This document shows, in pieces, positions 34,822-40,414 of a stretch of 40,414 bases of DNA. The stretch's first letter is position 1; the number at the start of each line of letters is the position of its first letter. The position numbers and the translations under genes were made by a program. The notes beneath the pieces are model-generated. The model ran no database searches and was not told the origin of the DNA. It was given only the letters and a program-made list of their open reading frames with translations. The DNA is from JAAZAI01 sp050942875 (GTDB lineage: Bacteria > Verrucomicrobiota > Kiritimatiellia > RFP12 > UBA3636), in the NCBI GenBank assembly GCA_050942875.1, contig JBMNOD010000028.1, forward strand, positions 1-40,414, read 5' to 3'.

Positions 34822-35627
34822 TACTTGAGGAGGTCGGCGAGGTCGAGGAGGTTGCGGCGGATGGCCTGGCGGCGGGCGGGCTCGACGATCTTGAGGTGCT
34901 TGTGGGCGGCGAAGAACTCGGCGAGCTGGACGACGAGGCCTTCGAGCTCGACCTCGGCCATGCGCTCGGCCTCGGCGACGGAGATGGGGCGGGCGACGGA
35001 GAGGCCGCGGCCGGAGCCCTTCGGGCGGCCGGGGCCGCGGCCGGAGCTGATGCCGAAGTTCAAGAGGAGCTGGCGGGCGGAGCGGCCTTCGACGAGGGCG
35101 GCGACCTCTTCGTAGAGCTCGCCTTCCTCCGGCTCGGGGGCCGCGCCGGGCCCGGGGGCATCGAGGGCGCGGACGAGGCGGGCGGGCTCCTCCGCCGCGC
35201 CGACGTGCCCGGCGACGGCGCGGGCGAGGTCGCGGTGGCGGATGGCAGAGGTGTACGGGATCTCGGGGCAGTTGGCGGCGAGCCAGCCGCGCAGGCCGGA
35301 GCCGCCGGGGCGGCCGACGGCGCGGGGCTCGTCGGCGGGCTCGGCGGCGGCGGCGAGGCGGCGCTCGACCTCGAGGAGGAGCGCGCCGAAGGCGACGATC
35401 TCGAGCATGCCGGCCTGGGCGCGGCGCCACTGGGCGCTGACGGCGGAGGGCAGGGATTTTAGATTTGCGATTTGGGATTTGGGATTGGAAGCCTGAAGCT
35501 GGAAACCCGGGGCTTCGGACCTCGGGCTTCCCGGCTCCAGGGGGGCGGGGTTGGAGGCGTGGTTTTTGTCCACGGAAGACACGGAAGACACAGACCTTCC
35601 GGGGGTCTTGGCGGGGGCGCTAGGCAT
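34821..35627 (-). CDS. Mu-like element protein, unknown, with repeat-derived N-terminus
   Basis: 268 residues. The segment AGMLEIVAFGALLLEVERRL...LRGWLAANCPEIPYTSAIRHRDLARAV resembles DUF3102-type phage proteins only weakly. GPGRPKGSGRGLS is a basic AT-hook-like run. Residues about 42-60 (GFQLQASNPKSQIANLKSL) are encoded by a heptamer array, and SVSSVSSVDKNHASN by another low-complexity stretch. AAGGAGAAG precedes the ATG, so these repeats are in the translated frame. An internal start at MLEIVAF (residue 74) would exclude them. Confidence 0.65.
   Translation of the reverse strand: MPSAPAKTPGRSVSSVSSVDKNHASNPAPLEPGSPRSEAPGFQLQASNPKSQIANLKSLPSAVSAQWRRAQAGMLEIVAFGALLLEVERRLAAAAEPADEPRAVGRPGGSGLRGWLAANCPEIPYTSAIRHRDLARAVAGHVGAAEEPARLVRALDAPGPGAAPEPEEGELYEEVAALVEGRSARQLLLNFGISSGRGPGRPKGSGRGLSVARPISVAEAERMAEVELEGLVVQLAEFFAAHKHLKIVEPARRQAIRRNLLDLADLLK
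35461..35488. repeat. Heptamer array (NGATTTG)x3-4 inside a gene
   Basis: AGATTTG, CGATTTG, GGATTTG, GGATTGG in tandem. No stop codon arises in the gene's frame on the minus strand, so the array extends the N-terminal region of the 268-residue protein. Confidence 0.75.
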
Positions 35628-35943
35628 GGGCTTCTCCTTCGTTGGCGAGGGCGCGGAGGAACTTGAGGAGGCTGTCGCGGCCGATGCGGTTGTGGCGGCG
35701 GCCGGCGCCGGCGGCGGGGCGCTTGCCCTTGACGAGGGCCTTGCCGCGCAGGTCGAGGGTCTCGACGGCGCCGCAGTCGATCCAGCCGTAGACGACGTCG
35801 CGGGAGACGGGGATGGCCAGCGCCACGTCGGCGACGGAGAGCGTGGCCGTCTGGGGCAGGCGCCGCTCGATGGCGGCGAGGGTGGCGCTGTCGCGGCAGA
35901 TGGCGCGGGCGCTGGCGTCGAGGAAGAGGTCGGTCTGGCGCAT
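35620..35943 (-). CDS. Small helix-turn-helix protein (excisionase/AlpA-like)
   Basis: 107 residues. The central LSVADVALAIPVSRDVVYGWIDCGAVETLDL is a MerR/excisionase-type winged helix-turn-helix with a basic tail (KGKRPAAGAGRRHNRIGR). It may be an accessory DNA-bending or control protein. AAGGATCC lies just before the ATG. It overlaps the next gene by 8 bases. Confidence 0.7.
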   Translation of the reverse strand: MRQTDLFLDASARAICRDSATLAAIERRLPQTATLSVADVALAIPVSRDVVYGWIDCGAVETLDLRGKALVKGKRPAAGAGRRHNRIGRDSLLKFLRALANEGEAHA

Positions 35944-35953
35944 GGGGATCCTT

Positions 35954-36020
35954 GGAGTGAGGAGTGAGGAGTGAGGAGTGAGGAGTGAGGAGCGGCTAGC
36001 GGCTAGCGGCTAGCGGCTAG
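35954..36020. repeat. Two-block heptamer array before the HTH gene
   Basis: In transcript order: CTAGCCG x4 (35993-36020), the first containing the stop codon of the 61-residue gene, then TCACTCC x5 (35954-35988), ending 10 bases before the next start codon. Confidence 0.9.
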
Positions 36021-36202
36021 GGGCTGGGGGCGTCGGCGGCTTCGTTGAGTTCGCGGAGGGAGCGGCCGGTGGCGAGGCTGGCGCACATGGCGAGGGGGAT
36101 CCAGAGGGGGGCGGAGAGGAGGACGAGGAGGCAGAAGCCGAGGAGGAAGAGGGGGCTGGCGTGGGCTTGGGCGGGGGGTTTCAGGACGGGGGTGGTTTTC
36201 AT
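36017..36202 (-). CDS. Small membrane protein of the Mu-like element
   Basis: 61 residues with one long hydrophobic stretch, LFLLGFCLLVLLSAPLWIPL (about 18-37, possibly a hairpin of two short helices). AAGGAA lies 10 bases before the ATG. The stop codon lies within the first CTAGCCG heptamer. Role unknown; small membrane proteins are common in phage early regions. Confidence 0.6.
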   Translation of the reverse strand: MKTTPVLKPPAQAHASPLFLLGFCLLVLLSAPLWIPLAMCASLATGRSLRELNEAADAPSP

Positions 36203-36220
36203 GGCGGGGGTTCCTTTTTT

Positions 36221-36331
36221 AGTTAGGAGTTAGGAGTTAGGAGTTAGGAGTTAGGAGTTAGGAGTTGGGGGCTGGCGGCTAGCGGCTAGCGGCTAGTGGA
36301 TGGGCGACTAGCGACTAGCGACTGGCGACTC
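36221..36331. repeat. Two-block heptamer array before the membrane-protein gene
   Basis: In transcript order: CTAGTCG units (36305-36331, encoding the last residues and stop of the 59-residue gene), CTAGCCG x3 (36276-36296), then CCTAACT x6 plus one variant (36221-36269), ending 5 bases before the ribosome-binding region. Confidence 0.9.
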
Positions 36332-36487
36332 CTTCTTGAGGAGATCGGCGAGGGCGAGGCGGGCGGCGTCGGCCTCGCGGCGGAGGGCGCGGTTCTCGGC
36401 TTCGAGGACGCCGAGGCGGGCGTGCAGGTGGTCGAGGCGGGCGAGGAGGCCGGCGATGCGGCGCTCGGGGGGCGGGAGGGTTTTCAC
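36308..36487 (-). CDS. Small coiled-coil protein
   Basis: 59 residues from a GTG start with AAGGAGGCG upstream, overlapping the preceding gene by 4 bases. LLARLDHLHARLGVLEAENR is a heptad-repeat coiled coil continuing to residue 50. The C-terminus ESPVASR and stop are encoded by heptamer units. Confidence 0.6.
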   Translation of the reverse strand: MKTLPPPERRIAGLLARLDHLHARLGVLEAENRALRREADAARLALADLLKKESPVASR

Positions 36488-36885
36488 GGCTGCGCCTCCT
36501 TCTTCCGGCCTTCTTTTCGCTTCTCCATCCTCGACGCGGATTCGGCGGCCGCCTTCTTCGCTTTCCGCCGGAGCCTCTCGATGCTCCTTTCGTAGGCTTC
36601 GCGCTCCATCCTCCAGGCCAGGCCCTCCTGGATGCGGCGGCAGCGATCCTCCCACGACTGGAGGGCGCCTTCCCTGCTGCCCATGCCTTCCGACGCCGCG
36701 TGATGGGGGCAGCCGGCCCGCCAGGTTTCCGAGACGAGCATGGACGCCTCCCGGTTGCCGCACCACGACGTCAACGTCGTCCGCTTGACGGTCAACGTCG
36801 GCTCGCGGCCGCAAACGGGGCACGGCGGCCCGATGCGGATGCACTCGTCGTGCACGGTCTCCTTGGCTTCCAGAAGTTCGCTCAC
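36484..36885 (-). CDS. Zinc-ribbon-like small protein
   Basis: 133 residues from GTG, with AGGAGGTG 6 bases upstream; the GTGA overlaps the previous stop. CPVCGREP, TSWCGN and GCPHHA are candidate zinc ligands, reminiscent of Lar-type restriction-alleviation proteins; the C-terminal half is a charged helix (RSIERLRRKAKKAAAESASR). Family not certain. Confidence 0.6.
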   Translation of the reverse strand: MSELLEAKETVHDECIRIGPPCPVCGREPTLTVKRTTLTSWCGNREASMLVSETWRAGCPHHAASEGMGSREGALQSWEDRCRRIQEGLAWRMEREAYERSIERLRRKAKKAAAESASRMEKRKEGRKKEAQP

Positions 36886-37256
36886 AGTTGCACCTCCTGG
36901 CTCCAGGCGATGGCGAGGAACTCGCGCCCGGGGCCGCCGGGGCGCAGGCCGTAGTGGTCGGCGTACCACTCGCCCATGTCGAGGGGGTTGGCGAAGCCGT
37001 CCCAGCGGGCGACGTCCCCGGGGTCGGCCTCGTAGCCGACGACGCGGAGGGAGGCGGCGCCGTCGCCCTCGAGGATCAGGACGCAGCGGACGACCGAGGC
37101 GACCTTGACGCGGGCGAGGACGTCGGGGCCGGAGGCGAGGAGGATCTCCTCGCCGGGCAGCGGGATGTGGCGCTGGGAGGGCGAGCGCAGCGTCATGAGC
37201 TTGCTCCGGGAGTCGATGGGCAGCGTGAAGCGCTTCTCGAATTCGTAGGCGATCAT
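36882..37256 (-). CDS. ASCH-domain-like small protein
   Basis: 124 residues. KLMTLRSPSQRHIPLPGEEILL, then VARVKVAS-like strands and WDGFANPLDMGEWYADHYG fit the ASCH fold (RNA-binding or deaminase-linked domain), but the match is tentative. GAGGAGG lies 7 bases before the ATG, inside the end of the preceding gene. Confidence 0.55.
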   Translation of the reverse strand: MIAYEFEKRFTLPIDSRSKLMTLRSPSQRHIPLPGEEILLASGPDVLARVKVASVVRCVLILEGDGAASLRVVGYEADPGDVARWDGFANPLDMGEWYADHYGLRPGGPGREFLAIAWSQEVQL

Positions 37257-37423
37257 GCTTCGTCCTCCTCCTCGAGCTCCTTGATTCTCATGTCGATGCC
37301 CTCCAGTTCGTCGGCGATGGCGTTGTAGAACTCGGAGAGGGTTTCGATCTCGGGGCCTTCGCATTGCGCGAGCAGATCGCGGATGTGGTCGACGGCCTTC
37401 TGGGCGGCGATGGCTGGTTTCAT
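37253..37423 (-). CDS. Small acidic protein
   Basis: 56 residues (MKPAIAAQKAVDHIRDLLAQ, ending KELEEEDEA), mostly helical and acidic at the end. AAAGGAG lies 8 bases before the ATG. The leader CCCCAAAAACAAAGGAGCAC is repeated before the gene at 37715. Function unknown. Confidence 0.5.
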   Translation of the reverse strand: MKPAIAAQKAVDHIRDLLAQCEGPEIETLSEFYNAIADELEGIDMRIKELEEEDEA

Positions 37424-37472
37424 GGCGTGTGCTCCTTTGTTTTTGGGGTTGGTGTTGGTGTTGCGTGTCTCC

Positions 37473-37715
37473 TTAGAAGAACTCCAGGCGCTGCTGGCGG
37501 GGGCCGCGGAGGGCTTTCCATACCTGATTGAGGATGTCCACGGCAAGGTGCAGGCGGCGCTGCCGCTCGCACGCGGTCGCCTCCTTGATGCGGCCTTGCC
37601 GGATCCATTGGGGATAGACGCGGGCGCGGACGCCGGCTTCCCTTTCGCATTCCTCGAGGGCGTCCACGACGTCGGCGAGGGTCGTTTCGATTTCCACGGT
37701 TCGTGGCTGGTTCAT
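37473..37715 (-). CDS. Small phage protein, unknown
   Basis: 80 residues (begins MNQPRTVEIETTLADVVDAL), basic and helical, with QWIRQGRIKEATACERQRRL. AAAGGAG lies 8 bases before the ATG. Function unknown. Confidence 0.5.
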   Translation of the reverse strand: MNQPRTVEIETTLADVVDALEECEREAGVRARVYPQWIRQGRIKEATACERQRRLHLAVDILNQVWKALRGPRQQRLEFF

Positions 37716-37765
37716 GGTGTGTGCTCCTTTGTTTTTGGGGTTGGGGGTTGCTTGTGGCGGGGTGG

Positions 37766-38074
37766 CTACGCGTCCACCTCGGGCGCTTCGATGCCGAGGC
37801 GCTTCATGCGGGCGGCGAGCTCGGGGCCGGGGTGGCGCTTGCCGGCGAGGACGCGGGACATGTGGCTCTTCGAGACGCCCAGCCTGCGCGCGACGTGCAG
37901 CACGCCGACGGTGACGCTCTTCTTCTCCAAGACGATTCCGTCGGCGAATCTGCGTTTCGGCGGCTCCGGCGCGACGGGTTCGGCGGCCTTCTCGATGGCG
38001 GCGGCGAGCCGGTTGATCGCCTCGACGAGCGTCGTCGCCTCGGCGGAGGGCTTGGCTGTGGCGGGGTGTGGCAT
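37766..38074 (-). CDS. XRE-like helix-turn-helix regulator
   Basis: 102 residues. HVARRLGVSKSHMSRVLAGK is a clear helix-turn-helix in the C-terminal half. AGGAG lies 8 bases before the ATG. Second gene of the early operon; probably controls element genes. Confidence 0.65.
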   Translation of the reverse strand: MPHPATAKPSAEATTLVEAINRLAAAIEKAAEPVAPEPPKRRFADGIVLEKKSVTVGVLHVARRLGVSKSHMSRVLAGKRHPGPELAARMKRLGIEAPEVDA

Positions 38075-38079
38075 GGTGG

Positions 38080-38271
38080 CTACTCCTCCACTTCGACGAC
38101 TTTGCAAAGGCGTTGCACGACGGGTTCCACGCGCTTGCTGCGGCGGTTGCCGCGGGCGACTTCGCTGACGTGCCAGGCGGAGCAGCCGAGCTCGCGCGCG
38201 GCGGCGGACGCGCCAAGCACCCGGAGCTTCTTCCGGCGCGGCTTGCCTTCCTTTCCCGTTTTCGTTTCCAT
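38080..38271 (-). CDS. Small Ner/Cro-like DNA-binding protein
   Basis: 63 residues; VLGASAAARELGCSAWHVSE is a helix-turn-helix followed by a basic RGNRRSKR tail. First gene after the early promoter, the position of Ner in phage Mu, which represses early and repressor transcription. AGGAG lies 6 bases upstream. Confidence 0.6.
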   Translation of the reverse strand: METKTGKEGKPRRKKLRVLGASAAARELGCSAWHVSEVARGNRRSKRVEPVVQRLCKVVEVEE

Positions 38272-38326
38272 TGTGTTCTCCTGTTTGTTATCATTCAAGG
38301 TGCATTTCCACCCGTGACAAGGCGCA

Positions 38327-38345
38327 ATATAACAAAGTGTTATAT
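38327..38345. promoter_or_regulatory. Operator O1
   Basis: ATATAACA-AAG-TGTTATAT, a perfect 8-bp inverted repeat. It covers the -10 box of the early promoter. A half-site TGTTAT also lies at 38286-38291. Confidence 0.7.
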
Positions 38346-38355
38346 CCCGAGTCAA
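38327..38355 (-). promoter_or_regulatory. Early promoter of the Mu-like operon
   Basis: TTGACT and TTATAT with a 17-base spacer on the minus strand. The -10 box lies within operator O1 and the -35 box overlaps the edge of operator O2. Confidence 0.65.
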
Positions 38356-38370
38356 TAACAATCTGTTATT
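38354..38370. promoter_or_regulatory. Operator O2
   Basis: AATAACA-ATC-TGTTATT, a perfect 7-bp inverted repeat of the same core, centred 26 bp from O1 and ending 6 bases before the repressor start codon. Confidence 0.7.
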
Positions 38371-38376
38371 TTTTTC

Positions 38377-38721
38377 ATGGCAACTTTTCCAACACGTTTG
38401 CGAGAGCTTCGAGGCACTCGAACGATAGCCGATGTTGCGGCTGTTGTTGGGGTGACACAGCCTGCATGGACTCAATGGGAAAAAGGTTTGCGTGAGCCAA
38501 AGTTGGAGATGATTATCAAAATTTGCCGCCTTTTCAACAAGCCCGCCGACTGGCTTTTGGGCTTGTCGGACGAGCCGCGTGGCGGGGTGGGGACCGCGCC
38601 GCCCGCCGTGGCGGAGTCCCCACGCGGCCCCGGCGGCGGGGGGGCGGTGACGCCGCCGGAATGCGAGGGCTGCCCGTTCGTGCAGGCGGCGAGGAAGAAG
38701 CTCGGCCTCGGGAAGGGGTAG
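38377..38721 (+). CDS. XRE-family repressor of the Mu-like element (c-like)
   Basis: 114 residues. RTIADVAAVVGVTQPAWTQW is a Cro/CI-type helix-turn-helix, followed by KICRLFNKPADWLLGLSDEP, typical of XRE phage repressors. A Pro/Gly linker and a short CEGCPF C-terminus follow. It is divergent from the early operon across the O1/O2 operators, as in Mu where c faces ner. No Shine-Dalgarno precedes the ATG; the leader ends TTTTTTTC. Confidence 0.8.
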   Translation: MATFPTRLRELRGTRTIADVAAVVGVTQPAWTQWEKGLREPKLEMIIKICRLFNKPADWLLGLSDEPRGGVGTAPPAVAESPRGPGGGGAVTPPECEGCPFVQAARKKLGLGKG

Positions 38722-38751
38722 CGTCCGCACCCTGCCACGAGCGGCGGGGTG

Positions 38752-39175
38752 TTGACCGTGACACGGGGACGCGGGGACGCGGCGGCGTTGGGACGCTGCC
38801 ACAAGCGGCGGCGTCCGGACAATGACACGGGGACGCGGGGACGCGGCGACGCGGCGGCGTCCGGACAATGACACGGGGACGCGGGGACGCGGCGGCGTCC
38901 GGACGCTGACACGCGGCGGGGGCGCCGCGTCCACGTGGGGACGGCGCCACGGGTTGGAAAACCCGTGCCCCTTCAGGCGGCGGGGTGGGGACGCTGACAC
39001 ACGCGGCGGCGTCCGGACAATGACACGCGGCGGGGGCGCCGCGTCCACGTGGGGACGGCGCCACGGGTTGGAAAACCCGTGCCCCTTTGCGCGGCATTGT
39101 GGGGACAATGCCACGCGGGACGGCGCCGCGGGGCCGCAGGCTAAAGCCTGCGGCTTTCCGGGGGCGAAGCCCCCA
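38752..39175. repeat. Hairpin-repeat cluster
   Basis: A 67-base repeat occurs at 38907-38973 and 39021-39087, containing CGCGGCG-type and CACGGGTT-GGAA-AACCCGTG hairpins. Units of GACACGGGGACGCGGGGACG and GGCGGCGTCCGGACAATG recur around it. Further hairpins: GGCATTGT-GGGG-ACAATGCC (39093-39112), GCCGCAGGCT-AA-AGCCTGCGGC (39133-39154) and GGGGGC-GAA-GCCCCC (39160-39174). No gene is supported in 38722-39430. Confidence 0.8.
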
Positions 39176-39241
39176 CCCCGCCACAAGCGCGGCGGGGTGT
39201 CGACTCCGCCACGGCAAAAAAGTTATGCGACGTTTGTTAAC

Positions 39242-39292
39242 CCGTTGCGGCGCAACGGCTACGAATTTATTACCACATGTGGTAATAAATTC
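39242..39292. promoter_or_regulatory. 30-bp perfect palindrome with adjacent 7-bp hairpin
   Basis: 39263-39292 is a 30-bp palindrome with half-site GAATTTATTACCACA and no spacer. Immediately left, CCGTTGC-GGC-GCAACGG (39242-39258) is another inverted repeat. It could be a strong operator, a recombination site or a cruciform. Confidence 0.7.
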
Positions 39293-39430
39293 CGGCGGTG
39301 CGGTTTTCCCGGCTTTTGCGGCTCGTTCCGGCGGCGTCGTTCCCGTCGCTTCCAGCGGTCTTGGCGGCGGCTCGGGCGGCGGGGTGGCGCGGGGGGCGCG
39401 GGCGTGGGAAGATGGGGGGCGAAAGGAGAA

Positions 39431-39487
39431 ATTACGAATTACGAATTACGAATTACGAATTGCGAATTTCAAGTTTCAAGTTTCAAG
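39431..39487. repeat. Two-block heptamer array upstream of the coiled-coil gene
   Basis: ATTACGA x4 plus ATTGCGA (39431-39465), then TTTCAAG x3 (39467-39487). Neither block has a stop codon on the plus strand. Between this array and the gene, GCGGAGCCGGCGGGCCCGC occurs twice (39508-39526, 39625-39643). Confidence 0.85.
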
Positions 39488-39696
39488 TTTCGACTGCTGA
39501 TGAAAAAGCGGAGCCGGCGGGCCCGCGGATTGGAACGCCAAAGGAGCCTGCTCCACTCCACCCGTCACTTCCCCACCACGACCCGGAGCAGGAGTTTCAC
39601 GATCGCCGCGAAGTCGGCTGCAGGGCGGAGCCGGCGGGCCCGCACCAAAGCGCGCAAAGGCAACCACAAGGCCACCCGCCACTTTCGAGAACAGAC

Positions 39697-40041
39697 ATGG
39701 ATCCAGAATCTGCAAGCGTGTTGAAGGACGTGATCGCCGGGGGCGGGCTGGTGGTCAGCGGGGGCGTGATCGCCAAGCTGATCGACGCGGGGGCGAGGGC
39801 GTGGAGCGCCCGGAACCAGCGGACGATGATCGAGCCGCAGCCGCTGGAGGTGGACCACAAGATCCGGTGGGCGGAGAAGGCGGACAACGCGCTGGCGCAC
39901 GAGAACATCTTCGCCCGGCTCTCGGAGCACGACAAGGACATCGCGGCGCTCAAGGAGGGCTCGAGGGGGATGAAGGACCGGCTGCAGAGCATGGACGGGA
40001 AGCTGGACATCCTGCTGGGAAGGGGCAAGGCCGGCGGCTAG
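39697..40041 (+). CDS. Small membrane/coiled-coil protein (DUF2730 or XhlA-like)
   Basis: 114 residues. One hydrophobic segment (VIAGGGLVVSGGVIAKLIDA, about 8-27) is followed by a helical region ARLSEHDKDIAALKEGSRGM continuing to KLDILLGRG, the pattern of XhlA/DUF2730 phage proteins that accompany lysis or structural modules. The Shine-Dalgarno is weak. It stands alone on the plus strand, outside the early operon, and ends GGCTAG. Family match is tentative. Confidence 0.6.
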   Translation: MDPESASVLKDVIAGGGLVVSGGVIAKLIDAGARAWSARNQRTMIEPQPLEVDHKIRWAEKADNALAHENIFARLSEHDKDIAALKEGSRGMKDRLQSMDGKLDILLGRGKAGG

Positions 40042-40066
40042 CGGCCGGGGAAGTCCGAAGACCGAA

Positions 40067-40094
40067 TTTCCAATTTCAAGTTTCGAGTTTCACA
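40067..40094. repeat. Heptamer array TTTCNNN x4
   Basis: TTTCCAA, TTTCAAG, TTTCGAG, TTTCACA just after the coiled-coil gene, sharing units with the array upstream of it. Confidence 0.7.
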
Positions 40095-40096
40095 CA

Positions 40097-40109
40097 GGGG
40101 TCTGTCCCC
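40097..40109. repeat. GGGGACAGACCCC motif, copy 5 (inverted)
   Basis: GGGGTCTGTCCCC, the exact reverse complement of the core, 2 bases after the heptamer array. Confidence 0.7.
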
Positions 40110-40157
40110 AAAATCCTTTCGGAAAAGCCCTCTCGGCGAAGCCGTCCCGCGCCTGCC

Positions 40158-40193
40158 CGGAGTCCTGCCCGGAGTCCTGCCCAGAGTCCTGCC
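40158..40193. repeat. 12-bp tandem repeat x3
   Basis: CGGAGTCCTGCC, CGGAGTCCTGCC and CAGAGTCCTGCC in tandem, between the motif and the 5S terminator. Confidence 0.8.
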
Positions 40194-40223
40194 TGCAGAC
40201 CCCCTGTGGTCTGCGGGATCAAC

Positions 40224-40259
40224 AAAAAAAGCCCCGGCCGGAATGGTCCGGCCGGGGCT
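40224..40259 (-). terminator. Rho-independent terminator of the rRNA operon
   Basis: A perfect 13-bp stem, AGCCCCGGCCGGA with TCCGGCCGGGGCT and an ATGG loop (plus strand), followed on the minus strand by seven T's, 13 bases after the 5S gene. Confidence 0.92.
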
Positions 40260-40271
40260 CTTGAAGAAAAT

Positions 40272-40388
40272 GCCTGGCGGCGCGCTACTCTCCCACGGGC
40301 GACTCCCGCAGTACCCTCGCCGCTGGGGCTCTTGACTTCCGTGTTCGGAATGGGAACGGGTATGACCTCCCCGCCATGGCCACCAGGC
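40272..40388 (-). rRNA. rrf: 5S ribosomal RNA
   Basis: 117 bases with complementary ends (GCCTGG and CCAGGC), the conserved CCGTTCCCATTCCGAACACGG loop region, and GGGAGAGTAGC near the 3' end. It is the last gene of an rRNA operon whose 23S gene would lie to the right of the window. Confidence 0.95.
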
Positions 40389-40414
40389 GAAAATGAACCG
40401 AAGAGCGAACGCTT

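Noticed and set aside
38752..39120. Possible CRISPR array
   Set aside because: Repeat units vary in length and overlap one another, no constant spacer size exists, and no cas genes are present.
39500..39724. Basic 74-residue reading frame (MKKRSRRARGLERQ...)
   Set aside because: No ribosome-binding site, overlaps the better-supported gene at 39697, and its RSRRAR repeats come from a duplicated GC-rich 19-mer.

Overview
The window looks like a high-GC, Gram-negative-type chromosome of the PVC group, most likely Kiritimatiellota or a close relative in Verrucomicrobiota/Lentisphaerota. I infer this from the large secreted beta-helix/LamG/Calx-beta surface proteins, the C-terminal domain of the 1065-residue protein ending in RFYRVKSP, and the abundant intergenic hairpin and 7-bp repeats. 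No species can be named from the sequence alone.

Layout. (1) 1-450: the start of a REP-associated (Y1) transposase gene, its promoter, and a GGGGACAGACCCC hairpin that recurs four more times. (2) 485-7711, minus strand: a complete phosphate-starvation operon, pstS-pstC-pstA-pstB-phoU-phoB-phoR, with tightly spaced or overlapping genes and a candidate Pho box upstream of pstS. (3) 8036-18019, plus strand: a secreted family-16 glycoside hydrolase, a coupled MDR dehydrogenase, a TIM-barrel sugar isomerase-like enzyme, a 958-residue beta-solenoid surface protein and a 1065-residue nucleoside-hydrolase-like multidomain secreted protein. (4) 18036-29166, minus strand: an SGNH esterase and three large secreted proteins. 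Two of these are paralogues driven by near-identical promoters. The set reads as an extracellular polysaccharide-handling and cell-surface island. (5) 29167-30265: a decayed zone with an FAD-oxidoreductase gene fragment, hairpin repeats (including a REPIN-like pair) and a terminator. (6) 30294-38721: an early region of a Mu-like transposable phage or transposon. A plus-strand XRE repressor faces a minus-strand operon of about ten small genes, a MuA-type DDE transposase, a MuB-type ATPase, a DUF3164-like protein and one unknown gene. No capsid, tail or lysis genes are present, and the operon ends in a terminator. (7) 38722-40388: a hairpin-repeat cluster, a 30-bp perfect palindrome, one small membrane/coiled-coil gene, and a 5S rRNA gene with its terminator on the minus strand.

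How it works together. The Pst/Pho operon imports phosphate and senses its limitation. The plus-strand cluster probably cuts an extracellular beta-glucan or galactan-like polysaccharide (GH16), with the dehydrogenase and isomerase processing a released sugar. The esterase may remove acyl groups, and the giant surface proteins may bind or display the substrate. The Mu-like element carries its own divergent promoter region with two palindromic operators.

Most unusual observations: three consecutive gene gaps in the Mu-like element share the same two-block heptanucleotide architecture; four large secreted proteins share a terminal T plus four hydrophobics plus R/Q/H tail; and hairpin-repeat clusters of the same kinds lie on both sides of the Mu-like element.
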